Of a stretch of DNA of 64,000 bases, positions 8,203-15,993 are shown piece after piece (position 1 is the first letter of the stretch; each line of letters begins with the position of its first letter). Under the pieces are notes generated by a model. The model ran no database searches. It was not told where the DNA came from and was given only the letters and a program-made list of their open reading frames with translations. The DNA comes from Microbacterium lushaniae (GTDB lineage Bacteria; Actinomycetota; Actinomycetes; Actinomycetales; Microbacteriaceae), in NCBI RefSeq assembly GCF_008727775.1, contig NZ_CP044232.1:1674001-1738000 (forward strand), read 5' to 3'. The position numbers and the translations under genes were made by a program.

Positions 8203-8292
8203 ATGTACAAACCACGACCCGGCGATCTGACCTTCCCACCGACCCAGCCGATCGACATCACAGACCTCCCCCGAGAAGTGGCCGACTCCTAG
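8203..8292 (+). other. orphan 29-codon open frame
   Basis: In the 350-bp gap 8088-8437 an ATG opens a 29-codon frame (begins MYKPRPGDLTFPP, ends LPREVADS, stop TAG). It has protein-like composition but no good ribosome site. It could be a small peptide gene or the N-terminal remnant of a lost gene. I see nothing else in this gap beyond the presumed promoters of the flanking divergent genes. Confidence 0.25.
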
Positions 8293-8437
8293 GCGGGGCG
8301 TCAACGGCCGCTAGTCCATTAGTCGCAGCGAAATGCTGACGGTACTCCTCGATCGAGCTATCACTGAGACGATCGTGCGGCAGCCGACACGCTGTGAGTA
8401 ATGTCCCACCCATCATCGCGGCGATTTCGGAGTTCGT

Positions 8438-8853
8438 ATGAACGACCAACGACCGGCTCGAATCGGAAACCACCCGCGCCCCTCGAAACTGGTCGCGAAT
8501 GCACTGCTGCTTCTGGCGCTAACTGCATGCTCCAACGTGGAGCAGTACGATCCGCCCGGCTTCCTTGGGCGCCCCTCCACGACAGGCGTCCCGCTTGTCG
8601 TGGAGGGTGAAGGCTCGTCGTTTGTAGAGGCGTGGGCACTTGGTGAGACTCTCGTGGTCACGACAACGAGTTCGGGCTCTTGCCCCCTGGTTCCCTCAAT
8701 AGATGAAGTGGATGTCCACACAAGCAGTGTGGTGCTGGGCACCGAGGTTCCGAACAGGCCGGGCCATGCACCACAGATCTCACCTCGCGAACGTTCGAAC
8801 TGTCCGCGGGGCGCGACCTGAGCGGCTTCATCGTCAAGCTCACACCCCGCTGA
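8438..8853 (+). pseudogene. small lipoprotein gene with a frameshift
   Basis: From the ATG at 8438 comes a basic N-terminus and lipoprotein signal (KLVANALLLLALTAC, Cys at about 31), then GVPLVVEGEGSSFVEAWALG and SGSCPLVPSIDEVDV. After about 8757 this frame becomes Arg/Pro-rich and stops at 8821. Stepping one base back gives GPCTTDLTSRTFELSAGRDL and then FIVKLTPR before the stop at 8851-8853. That is the normal kind of ending for small actinobacterial lipoproteins, with a second Cys to pair with the one in SGSCP. One base added near 8750-8762 would restore it. Decayed gene or sequence error. Confidence 0.6.
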
Positions 8854-8932
8854 CAAGGGCTCACGGGGTGATTTTGATCCGTAACCCGCGACGAACGCAT
8901 CAGTGATCGGGCGAGGACCCTCCAACGGGCCG

Positions 8933-10114
8933 TCACTCGCTGCAAGTGGATACGTCGGTCGGCGCGGCCTCGACGATCTCGGTCGTGACAGCCGTCCATC
9001 CAATAGGGTCGCCGACGGCTGCAGGGCCGTAGCCTTCCAGCGTTACGTGCCGCTCCCCGATGAATTGTCCGGTTGCGGGGTCGATGATGATCTCTTGCCG
9101 GAAGTTGTCCGCTTCATCACGGCCGATGGCGATGCCTGTGGCTCCGTTGAGGGTCGCCTGTTCGTCTGTGATGGTGACCCCCGGGATCAGCGCGGCCGCT
9201 TGATACATGGCGGCGCGGAATTCGGCTGGCACGGCGCCTCCACGTAGAGTGTCCGCGATCCACACGAGTGCTTGGCCGTCCCGGGAACGGCCTGACTCAC
9301 CGTTCAGACGATAGATCTCCGTGAGCAGCTCCCCCGGTTCCAACGGAAGCTGCGTGAAGTCATCGCTCGCGCCACCCGGGACGGTGAATCCGCCCACCGG
9401 GTTGCCGAACTCGATCCCCCCGCCCGGCAACTCGTACTTGATCCTCCCGCCTGGCAGCTCTATGAGGTGTCCAACGGGCCCCTGCGTCATCGAGGGGTTC
9501 TGCTGCGCCGCCAGCTCCGATTTCGGGCCGAAGGTCTGGGCCACGCGCGCCCGGCACTGGATCCCCCACCAGGTGTCGTTGTGATTCGCAGGGCGGAACA
9601 GCTCCAACTGCTCCCCTTGCATGTAGTACTGAGCCTCTACCGTTCCCAGGTCCTGCACTACGCCGTTCACGCGGGCGGCGTCCACGTCTTCGTCGAGCCA
9701 TGCTTGCGTCATATACACGGCGTCGGTGCGCACGCGCAGGTACTGTCCGGCGCTCACCGAGGGGTCGGTAACTTCAAGGGTGGCGATGGCTGCGGCGTTC
9801 AGTGCGTCGGCGGCTGCGGGATCAGCTCCGCCGTGCCAGCCCGTCACTCCGAACACGTTGCCGGCGACAAGCGCGACGGTGAGGGCGGCGCCGGCGCCCA
9901 GGGCAGAGAACCCGGTCCACGCCACGGTGCGGCGCCGTCGGCGGCGAAGCGGCAGAGGCGCGAAGGATGTGTCGTCCCCGACGGCTGCGAACGGCGCGTA
10001 GGCTGTTTCCGCCTCGATCTGGGCGAACAACGCAGCCCGTCCGCGGGCAACACTCGCCGGCGGGCGCTCGGGGATGTCAGTCCGCGCTCGGCGCAGGAGC
10101 GAGATTTCGTCCAT
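8933..10114 (-). CDS. CU044_5270 family membrane protein
   Basis: A 393-residue protein with a cytoplasmic N-terminal segment (ISLLRRARTDIPERPPASV), an Arg-rich patch, one helix at about 65-85 and a long outside domain. It matches the CU044_5270 family by its opening (LLR..R.DIP..) and its position directly after an ECF sigma gene. The role is presumed to be that of an anti-sigma or sigma-linked sensor. The outside domain has Gly/Pro-rich repeats (IELPGGRIKYELPGGG) near residues 225-250. Its start overlaps the end of the sigma gene by 38 bp, implying translational coupling. Confidence 0.8.
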   Translation of the reverse strand: MDEISLLRRARTDIPERPPASVARGRAALFAQIEAETAYAPFAAVGDDTSFAPLPLRRRRRRTVAWTGFSALGAGAALTVALVAGNVFGVTGWHGGADPAAADALNAAAIATLEVTDPSVSAGQYLRVRTDAVYMTQAWLDEDVDAARVNGVVQDLGTVEAQYYMQGEQLELFRPANHNDTWWGIQCRARVAQTFGPKSELAAQQNPSMTQGPVGHLIELPGGRIKYELPGGGIEFGNPVGGFTVPGGASDDFTQLPLEPGELLTEIYRLNGESGRSRDGQALVWIADTLRGGAVPAEFRAAMYQAAALIPGVTITDEQATLNGATGIAIGRDEADNFRQEIIIDPATGQFIGERHVTLEGYGPAAVGDPIGWTAVTTEIVEAAPTDVSTCSE

Positions 10115-10676
10115 GGCTCTGTTCCTTCTCTTGGCTCGAAGCCGGGTCGATAGCGGCGCGCAGCTTGCGGCGCGCGCGGTTCAGTCGTGAACGGACGGTG
10201 CCGACCGGGATGCTCAACGCCTGGCTGATGCCCTCGTAGTCGAGTTCCCCGAACGTGTGCAACAGGAGGGTGTCGCGGTCGCCGGCGGGCAGGCGGGCGA
10301 GTGCTTTGCCGAGGCGGCCGGCGAGGCGCTTCGCATCCAGGCGAGCGTCCGCGGCGTCGATCTGGTCGATGTCTGTGCGGGCTAGGTCCGACGCGAGCAT
10401 GCCCCGCCACGCCTTCGCTTCCGTTCGCGCCTGATGCCGCATCAGCGTGGTCGCGATACCGAGCAACCACGGCCGCGCGTCCTCGCTGCCGGTGAAGTCT
10501 CGTCGGCGCGTGAACGCGACGAGAAACGTCTCCGAGGCGATGTCATCCGCCTTGGGCGCACCCAGCCGGCGGGCTGCATAGCGGAAGATGACACGCTCGT
10601 GCCGGTCGTAGAGTTCGGCGAACGCCGCCGGCTGCTCTAGGGAACGGCGGATGATCTCGCCGTCGTGGGTGGTCAC
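10077..10676 (-). CDS. ECF-type sigma-70 factor
   Basis: A 199-residue sigma factor. Region 2 runs over about residues 15-75 (FAELYDRHERVIFRYAARRL, then ASETFLVAFTRR and RPWLLGIATTLMRH). Region 4 runs over about 125-180 (LARLPAGDRDTLLLHTFGEL, helix-turn-helix SIPVGTVRSRLNRARRKL). It is followed by, and overlaps, the CU044_5270 gene, a pairing seen widely in Actinobacteria. The last 13 codons run past the partner's start and add only a polar tail. About 170 bp of apparently empty DNA separate it from the GntR gene end. Confidence 0.9.
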   Translation of the reverse strand: MTTHDGEIIRRSLEQPAAFAELYDRHERVIFRYAARRLGAPKADDIASETFLVAFTRRRDFTGSEDARPWLLGIATTLMRHQARTEAKAWRGMLASDLARTDIDQIDAADARLDAKRLAGRLGKALARLPAGDRDTLLLHTFGELDYEGISQALSIPVGTVRSRLNRARRKLRAAIDPASSQEKEQSHGRNLAPAPSAD

Positions 10677-10848
10677 ACTGAGTATTGTCCGATTCGGCTA
10701 CTCGAGTTCACGCAAATTTTTCCGCCCCGCCTTCGCCTACATGCGTTGATTCGTCGGACCGCTCCGTGAAGTCTCTCTTTCGGGGCGATGAGTACTCCAC
10801 CAGCTTCAGTATGAAAATGGGTGACGCGCTCCCCCGGCAAAGAGCTCG

Positions 10849-11199
10849 TTATGCGTCCCACACTGCGCGAAGGATGCGCACGGCGTCTTCGAGATCGACG
10901 CCACTCTGAGCGCATTGAGCTGAAAGCACCCGAGCGGCGTCGAGCACTTTCCGGTCCGTCGCGCCCGCGGATGAACTCACACGAGTACTGCCCCCGGCTT
11001 TGGCGGTGAGGAATCCCTCTGCTTCGAGCGCCCGGTACGCTTTCGCCACCGTCCCGGGTGCGACGGACAGGTCGCGGGCGAGCTGACGCACTGACGGTAG
11101 GCGCTCGCCGGCGGCGAGCCGGCCGGAGGAAATGAAACCCCGCAGCTGATCGACGATCTGGTCAGCCGGTGGGGTCGATCGGGCCAGTTCAATGCGCAT
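10849..11199 (-). CDS. GntR (YtrA-type) transcription regulator
   Basis: A short (116-residue) GntR regulator: winged helix in residues 9-75 (VDQLRGFISSGRLAAGERLP, SVRQLARDLSVAPGTVAKAY) and only about 35 further residues, as in the YtrA group. It overlaps the end of the upstream membrane-protein gene by 11 bp, so the two form one operon. Inverted GTACTA/TAGTAC sequences in front of that operon (12124-12172) are good candidates for its own binding site, giving autoregulation. Confidence 0.88.
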   Translation of the reverse strand: MRIELARSTPPADQIVDQLRGFISSGRLAAGERLPSVRQLARDLSVAPGTVAKAYRALEAEGFLTAKAGGSTRVSSSAGATDRKVLDAARVLSAQCAQSGVDLEDAVRILRAVWDA

Positions 11200-12112
11200 G
11201 ACCCGCGTCGCTGTGACGTACGGCAGCCGCGATGCTCATCTGCTCCAAAAACAGTCGGAACCAGATGACGAACCCCGCGATGATCGCACCGACGCCCAGA
11301 ACGATCAGCAGCGGCGCGAGCGCTGCGAACGGCGGAAACACCGGGATGATTGCATCATCGAGCGGTACGCCAGTGCGTAAGTTCGCTGTGTAGGCGAAGA
11401 ACGTCAGCACGCCCCCTACATGAATCAGCACGGCCCCGCATGTCGTTGCCAGGATGGTGCGGCTCCACGAGCGGCGGATCGCCTGGTCGCCCGCTGCGTC
11501 TTCCGCGATCGATGGCCGCGCGACGGACAGCAACGCCAGCAGCGTCGCCGCGCCGAGCAGGGACAACAGCACCACACTGGGCAGAGAGAAGGCCCACCCG
11601 TAGATGAGACGGCCCACGCTCCCGACGCCAGCGTCCTGCACCCACATCGTGAACGCGCCGTCCTCGTCCGGTTGCGATGCCAGCCCGCCCGCCACCGCGA
11701 GGGCGGCTGCGACGGTGATGAGGACTCCTGCCGTGATGAGCCAGCGTTTCGGTGCGAACGCGAACGGCGTGCGCCGGGTGAGCACCGCGGTCGTCGATGG
11801 AGGTCGGGCCGGCACCGGGACCGCCTGGAAGGCGACCGCGATCGATGCAGCCAAGAGTGGCGCCGCGACTTGCCAATCACCGGGAATGCCGGAGAGCCAC
11901 TCCAGCGGCCACGGGTGCCCAGCGCTCTGGAACGGCCAGTTGCCGCTCGCGAGCACCACAATCTCAACCGTGAGTGCAAGGCCGAGCCCTACACCGGCAC
12001 TAACTGACCGGATTCGCGGAACCAACGGCACCGAGTGCGGCCAGAGCCGGATGACCACCATCGCGATCAGCAAGCCGACTAGCCCTGGAGTAATCGCCAG
12101 CAGGGTAGGCAT
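11189..12112 (-). CDS. multi-pass membrane protein of GntR operon
   Basis: A 307-residue protein with about eight predicted helices, including VGLLIAMVVIRLW at the N-terminus, LITAGVLITVAAALAVAGGL, SVVLLSLLGAATLLALLSVA and IVLGVGAIIAGFVIWFRLFL. It may be the DUF1648-like or SdpI-like membrane protein often paired with YtrA regulators, but I see no diagnostic motif. Start ATG at 12112, behind GAGGGGGAGGGC. It is the first gene of the operon with the GntR regulator and lies directly downstream of the operator-like repeats. Confidence 0.7.
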   Translation of the reverse strand: MPTLLAITPGLVGLLIAMVVIRLWPHSVPLVPRIRSVSAGVGLGLALTVEIVVLASGNWPFQSAGHPWPLEWLSGIPGDWQVAAPLLAASIAVAFQAVPVPARPPSTTAVLTRRTPFAFAPKRWLITAGVLITVAAALAVAGGLASQPDEDGAFTMWVQDAGVGSVGRLIYGWAFSLPSVVLLSLLGAATLLALLSVARPSIAEDAAGDQAIRRSWSRTILATTCGAVLIHVGGVLTFFAYTANLRTGVPLDDAIIPVFPPFAALAPLLIVLGVGAIIAGFVIWFRLFLEQMSIAAAVRHSDAGHAH

Positions 12113-12123
12113 CGCCCTCCCCC

Positions 12124-12172
12124 TCTGTACTAGACCGATAGTACGGTCAGTGTGTCAACGAACTAGTACAGA
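12124..12172 (-). promoter_or_regulatory. promoter with nested inverted repeats (GntR operator)
   Basis: Directly upstream of the 12112 gene. GTACTA (12127-12132) and TAGTAC (12139-12144) form an inverted repeat with a 6-bp spacer. A larger 10-bp perfect inverted repeat, TCTGTACTAG (12124-12133) and CTAGTACAGA (12163-12172), encloses it. On the minus strand a TTGACA (12158-12153) is followed 18 bp later by TCTAGT, a plausible -35/-10 pair lying inside the repeats. This arrangement suits repression by the GntR protein of the same operon. Confidence 0.6.
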
Positions 12173-12440
12173 ATCAAGACCAGCATCACCCGTTCGCGAC
12201 TCCAAACCGCAGTCCCCCGTCCGCAGGATCGTCCGCGAAGCCCTGCCCCATCCCTCGAACTCGACTTGCACGTCATCGAAGAACGCGTTCTCGGCTCGTG
12301 GGTAGTCGTCGTAATCGGCTTTGCCGACCTGTTGAGTGCTCAGGCGGCGTTTGACCGCCTCATATCCGTCGCGTTGCTCGCCCGGAGCCAGTCCATGAAC
12401 CAGGCCTGCCTGTCGGGGTTGATTGCGGTCCGTCCCTTCT
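12155..12440 (-). pseudogene. gene remnant without a start
   Basis: Directly after the stop of the cation-efflux gene the same frame stays open for 94 codons, with protein-like content but no start codon. Readable parts include LAPGEQRDGYEAVKRRL and ADYDDYPRAENAFFDDV, ending at a TGA inside the neighbouring promoter. The pattern is faintly like the C-terminus of GrpB-type (UPF0157) proteins, but I would not assign it. It may be a leftover 3' end, or chance reading of GC-rich DNA. Confidence 0.3.
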
Positions 12441-12442
12441 GT

Positions 12443-13099
12443 TCAGTCTTGGTCGTCGTCGCTCTCGAGGATCATGCCGACAGAGGTTGCGCATGCGTCG
12501 CCGCGCCAGGCCTCCATGCCTTCCCGGATGGCGAATCCGGCGATGACGAGACCGGCGATGGCGTCTGCCCACCACCAGCCGAGCATGGTGTTGAGCACCA
12601 GGCCGATCAGTACGGCCGCCGAAAGATACGTGCAGATGAGCGTCTGCTGGGAATCGGCAACGGCCGTCGCCGAGCCGAGTTCGCGACCGGTCCGGCGTTC
12701 TGCCAGTGAAAGGAACGGCATGATGACGACGCTCATTGCGGTGATGACGATTCCGAGGGTGCTGTGTTCGGCTTCGACGCGGCCGACCAGCGTGAGCAGC
12801 GAGGTGGCGATCACGTAGGCGGCGAGGGCGAAGAAGGCCACCGCGATGACGCGCAGTGTGCCCTTTTCCCAGCGCTCCGGATCGCGGCGGGTGAACTGCC
12901 AAGCCACAGCGGCTGCGGAGGCCACTTCGATGGTCGAGTCCAGGCCGAACGCGATGAGTGCGCCAGAGGATGCCGCGGCCCCGGCGGTGATCGCGACGAC
13001 GGCCTCGATGAGGTTGTAGCCGATCGTGACCGCGACGATCCAGCGGATGCGTCGCTGCAGGGTGTGGCGGCGCGCGTGCGTGAGGGATCCGAGGGTCAT
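12443..13099 (-). CDS. cation diffusion facilitator efflux protein
   Basis: A CDF-like membrane transporter of 218 residues from the ATG at 13099. About six helices are visible, for example TIGYNLIEAVVAITAGAAAS with the family's Asn/Glu helix, and GLDSTIEVASAAAVAWQFTR. The metal-site Asp residues are visible in FGLDS and in WWWADAIAGL. It lacks the long cytoplasmic C-terminal domain of larger CDF proteins and ends in an acidic ESDDDQD tail. Its start overlaps the stop of the ArsR gene by 4 bp, so it is probably a metal exporter controlled by that sensor. Confidence 0.8.
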   Translation of the reverse strand: MTLGSLTHARRHTLQRRIRWIVAVTIGYNLIEAVVAITAGAAASSGALIAFGLDSTIEVASAAAVAWQFTRRDPERWEKGTLRVIAVAFFALAAYVIATSLLTLVGRVEAEHSTLGIVITAMSVVIMPFLSLAERRTGRELGSATAVADSQQTLICTYLSAAVLIGLVLNTMLGWWWADAIAGLVIAGFAIREGMEAWRGDACATSVGMILESDDDQD

Positions 13100-13428
13100 G
13101 TGCAGGTGCACTCCTCCCCCGCGCAGCAGTCCGGCTCGACCGACAGCACCACCGGTAAGAGCCCGCCGAGAGCCGGAGCAAGATCGACGTCGGCGAGCCG
13201 GTACGACGAACGCCGACCCTCGGGGACGGCCTCCACGAGCCCGCACCCGCGAAGGTAGGCCAGCTGATTCGACATCACCTGTCGTGAGACCCCCAGGTCA
13301 TCGGCGAGTTCCGACGGGTAGGCCGGCCCGTTGCGCAACGCCAGGAGCACGCCGGCACGAGTCGGGTCCGACAGGGCGTGGCCGAGGCGTGACAGTGCGG
13401 TGGTGTGCGACCGGGTGACGGTGAGCAT
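13096..13428 (-). CDS. ArsR/SmtB metal-sensing repressor (CmtR-like)
   Basis: A 110-residue winged-helix repressor. The DNA-binding part includes ALSDPTRAGVLLALRNGP and DLGVSRQVMSNQLAYLRGCG. The C-terminus carries DCCAGEECTCT, four Cys at about 101, 102, 107 and 109. Mycobacterial CmtR senses Cd/Pb with two Cys in the LACLRDCG helix plus one near the C-terminus. Here only the second helix Cys (about 62) is kept, the first being Tyr, while the C-terminal Cys are enriched. It leads an operon with the CDF exporter (ATGA overlap) and probably represses it until metal binds. Confidence 0.85.
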   Translation of the reverse strand: MLTVTRSHTTALSRLGHALSDPTRAGVLLALRNGPAYPSELADDLGVSRQVMSNQLAYLRGCGLVEAVPEGRRSSYRLADVDLAPALGGLLPVVLSVEPDCCAGEECTCT

Positions 13429-13478
13429 GGGTCAATAGTACAGCAGAGCGTGAATTGTTCCCGCTCCCCCGGGATCGA

Positions 13479-14225
13479 CTACTTGTCGAGGGTGGCCTCG
13501 AGCTGTGCGAGCGTACGTCGTTGTTGATCGTTCAGCACGTCCGCCGTGTACTGGTCGAACAGTGTCGCGGAGCCGGTCAGGTCGTAGGGCTCTGATCCAT
13601 CGGAGAACTCGTCGACCAACGGTCCGAAGGCTTCCACGAAGCTGTCGACCAGTTCGTCGATGTCCCGCTGCGTGCTCTCCGGCCCCAGCTGGTCGAACCG
13701 TTTCGCGATGCCGGCCACGGCCGGCACGAGCGTGGTCGCGCTGATCCGTTGGTAGAGCTTCGCGAGCGACGGCATCCCCTCCTCTCCGACGAGGTGGGCC
13801 AGCAGCACCGATTGGTCGCGGTCGATCCGGGCGAGGCCGGGCGAGAGTCCCGCAGCCGCGAAGATCGCAAGGAACGGGGCCAGCTCGGGAGGAACATCCG
13901 GTGGCGCATCGTGGATGCGGAGGCGGGCGATGAGCTCGCGTTGCTCCGTGAGCCGGTCGATCTGCGCCGCCAACTCGGCATCCAGCTCGTCCAGCAGTCC
14001 GCCACCGTCCGAAGCCGCGTCGTCGAGAAGCTCCGGCATCCGCTCCAAGGGGACCCCGAGGGAGGCGAGGCGCTTGATCCGCAGGACCCGGATGAGGTCG
14101 TGCACGTCGTAGCTGCGGTAGCCGTTACTGCGGCGCTCTGGCTCAGGCAGTACGCCGACCTGGTGGTAGTGGCGCAGCGCCCGGACGGTGACCCCCGCGA
14201 GGTGCGCCAGCTCTCCGCTATGCAC
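13479..14225 (-). CDS. MerR family regulator with ligand domain
   Basis: A 248-residue regulator. The MerR helix-turn-helix is in residues 1-70 (GELAHLAGVTVRALRHYHQV, later NGYRSYDVHDLIRVLRI). A dimer helix rich in Leu/Glu lies at about 85-115, and a C-terminal domain of about 130 residues resembles the TipAS-like helical domain that binds small molecules. It has no metal-binding Cys. Its start overlaps the stop of the MFS transporter gene by 8 bp, so it probably controls that exporter in response to a drug. Confidence 0.85.
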   Translation of the reverse strand: MHSGELAHLAGVTVRALRHYHQVGVLPEPERRSNGYRSYDVHDLIRVLRIKRLASLGVPLERMPELLDDAASDGGGLLDELDAELAAQIDRLTEQRELIARLRIHDAPPDVPPELAPFLAIFAAAGLSPGLARIDRDQSVLLAHLVGEEGMPSLAKLYQRISATTLVPAVAGIAKRFDQLGPESTQRDIDELVDSFVEAFGPLVDEFSDGSEPYDLTGSATLFDQYTADVLNDQQRRTLAQLEATLDK

Positions 14226-15474
14226 TGTGAATCACCGCCGCTCCGCCCGTGCCTGCCTCTGCCGACTCCGGTTCCAGGTTACGCAGCGAGGGTGCGAACA
14301 CGCTCAGGCCCAGCGCAATCAGGCCGACGCTCACGAGGGCGATCGCCGCGACGTTCACCCCCGCGTACTCGGTGAGCACGGCGGCGGTGAGGATGCCGAA
14401 CGCCGGGGCGGCGGTGAGGATCGCGTTCTGCGTGCCCATGATCCGCCCGCGCATCTGCTCCGGGACGCGCTCGATCATCAGCACGCCCATGAGACTGGCG
14501 AACAGCCCACTGGACAGGCCGACGACGAACGCGCCCCCGAAGACGACCCACTCCGACGACAGGGCGGCGATCAGGACGAAGCCGAGCGCACTGCCGAACA
14601 CCCCGGCGAGGAACCATGCGCGTCGCCGCCCGCGAGCGCCGGCGATCGCGTAGATCGTGCCGCCGACGAGCATTCCGGCGGCGAGGGCGGTGAGGACGAA
14701 GCCCAGCATTCCGGGCTGCTCGAGGCGCGTGAAGTACACCGGCAGGATGAGCCCCTGCAGGGAGGCGAGCACGATCACCGACACGACGCTCAGAGCGGTC
14801 GTGACGATCAGGAACCGACTGCGCAACAGCACCCGCCATCCGAGCCGGAGCTGCACCCATCCGCTGCCGGCCGCCGTGGCCTCCCCCTCGGCAGTGACGA
14901 CGATGTCGCCGACATGGTGCGGGATGAGCAGCGTCAACAGCGCTGCGGCCAGCGAGGTGGCCGCGGTGATCCACAGCACCGTGGATCCCTCGAACAGCAC
15001 CATCAGTGTTCCGGCGGCCGCGGGCCCGAGCAGCAGGGCGACCGCGCCCAGGGACTCGCGGATTCCTACGAGCCGTTCCGAAGCGAGCCCGCTATGACGG
15101 ACGATCGCGGGGAGCAGGGCATCCCGGGCGGTCATGCCCGGCACGTCGCCGAGCGAACCGACGATCCCGAAGAGGATGAACCAGCCCAGGCTCAATCCCG
15201 AGAGCATGTCGATCAGTGGGAGCGCCGCGACAGCCGCCGCCGACACGAGGTCCGTCAGAACGGACGACGTGCGGCGGTTGATGCGGTCGATGACGACCCC
15301 CATCAGCAGACCAGCGAGCACGGCAGGAACGGCGGTCGCCGCGGCGACCGCACCGGCACCGAGCGCGCTGCCGGTGACCTGCAACACGATCAAAGGCAGT
15401 GCCACTCCGGCGATGGAGTTGCCGAGCAGCGACAGGAGATAGGACGCCAGATAGGCGAATGGAATGAGCCTCAT
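14218..15474 (-). CDS. MFS drug exporter (DHA3-like)
   Basis: A 418-residue major facilitator with about 12 helices. The loop after helix 2 carries a GVVIDRINRRTSSVL motif, equivalent to motif A of drug:proton antiporters of the DHA3 group. Further phrases such as GDVPGMTARDALLPAIV and MLVGGTIYAIAGARGRRRAW fit this group. It starts at the ATG at 15474 and is the first gene of a two-gene operon with the MerR-type regulator, which implies inducible efflux of a small toxic compound. The substrate is unknown. Confidence 0.85.
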   Translation of the reverse strand: MRLIPFAYLASYLLSLLGNSIAGVALPLIVLQVTGSALGAGAVAAATAVPAVLAGLLMGVVIDRINRRTSSVLTDLVSAAAVAALPLIDMLSGLSLGWFILFGIVGSLGDVPGMTARDALLPAIVRHSGLASERLVGIRESLGAVALLLGPAAAGTLMVLFEGSTVLWITAATSLAAALLTLLIPHHVGDIVVTAEGEATAAGSGWVQLRLGWRVLLRSRFLIVTTALSVVSVIVLASLQGLILPVYFTRLEQPGMLGFVLTALAAGMLVGGTIYAIAGARGRRRAWFLAGVFGSALGFVLIAALSSEWVVFGGAFVVGLSSGLFASLMGVLMIERVPEQMRGRIMGTQNAILTAAPAFGILTAAVLTEYAGVNVAAIALVSVGLIALGLSVFAPSLRNLEPESAEAGTGGAAVIHSA

Positions 15475-15555
15475 GCACCCAGTTGAAACCGTGACGTAGG
15501 GGCGGGGTCAAGCCGCCCGTTCGCGACACCCTTGACGAGCGTCGCTCGGGCGAAT

Positions 15556-15579
15556 ACATTTCACGTACACGTTAAATGT
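15556..15579 (+). promoter_or_regulatory. 24-bp palindrome, ArsR operator
   Basis: Imperfect palindrome with outer arms ACATTT (15556-15561) and AAATGT (15574-15579) and inner ACGT/ACGT pairs, placed 13 bp before the GTG of the ArsR gene. The position and symmetry fit the binding site of a dimeric winged-helix repressor controlling its own operon. It lies 82 bp upstream of the divergent MFS start, so it could touch that promoter too. Confidence 0.6.
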
Positions 15580-15591
15580 CTGGGGGTGTGA

Positions 15592-15993
15592 GTGGCCGGT
15601 ACCGACCAACTCAGCGTCGTTTTCTCGGCACTGGCCGACCCGACTCGCCGGGCAATCCTCGCGGGTCTGGCCGAGCGCGACGCCACCGTCACAGAGCTCA
15701 CCGAGCCCCTTCCGATCTCGATGCCGGCCGTATCGCGGCATCTGAAGGTGCTGGAACACGCCACGCTCATCTCCCGGACGCGCTCGGGCAAGTGGCGCGC
15801 GAGTCACCTCGAAGCTGCGCCTCTGCGGGAGGCCGCCGAGTGGATCGAGGGCTACCGGCAGTTCTGGGACTCCTCCCTCACCCGCCTCGACGCCCACCTC
15901 GCCGCCGTGCAGGCCGCCGAAAGCGGAACGACCCCGCCGGAGCCGAGCCCGCAAACGCCCATCGACGCGGCCACGGATCGCGAGGAGCCCTGA
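15592..15993 (+). CDS. ArsR family regulator
   Basis: A 133-residue winged-helix regulator from the GTG at 15592. The DNA-binding part includes VFSALADPTRRAILAGLAE and a recognition helix PISMPAVSRHLKVLEHATLI. The wing is SRTRSGKWRASHL, with no metal-binding Cys. This is the variant that usually precedes an SRPBCC/AHSA1 gene, as it does here: its stop overlaps the next start (TGATG). A palindrome just upstream suggests autoregulation. The ligand is unknown. Confidence 0.88.
   Translation: MAGTDQLSVVFSALADPTRRAILAGLAERDATVTELTEPLPISMPAVSRHLKVLEHATLISRTRSGKWRASHLEAAPLREAAEWIEGYRQFWDSSLTRLDAHLAAVQAAESGTTPPEPSPQTPIDAATDREEP

Noticed and set aside
12266..12709. 147-codon plus-strand frame starting MHVIEERVLG
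   Set aside because: Most of it is antisense to the cation-efflux gene; only the first part has protein-like composition and there is no promoter or ribosome site.
14188..15486. Open frame of 432 codons opposite the MFS gene
   Set aside because: Gln/His/Arg/Glu-rich antisense reading with no hydrophobic helices or motif; the minus strand encodes a normal MFS transporter.
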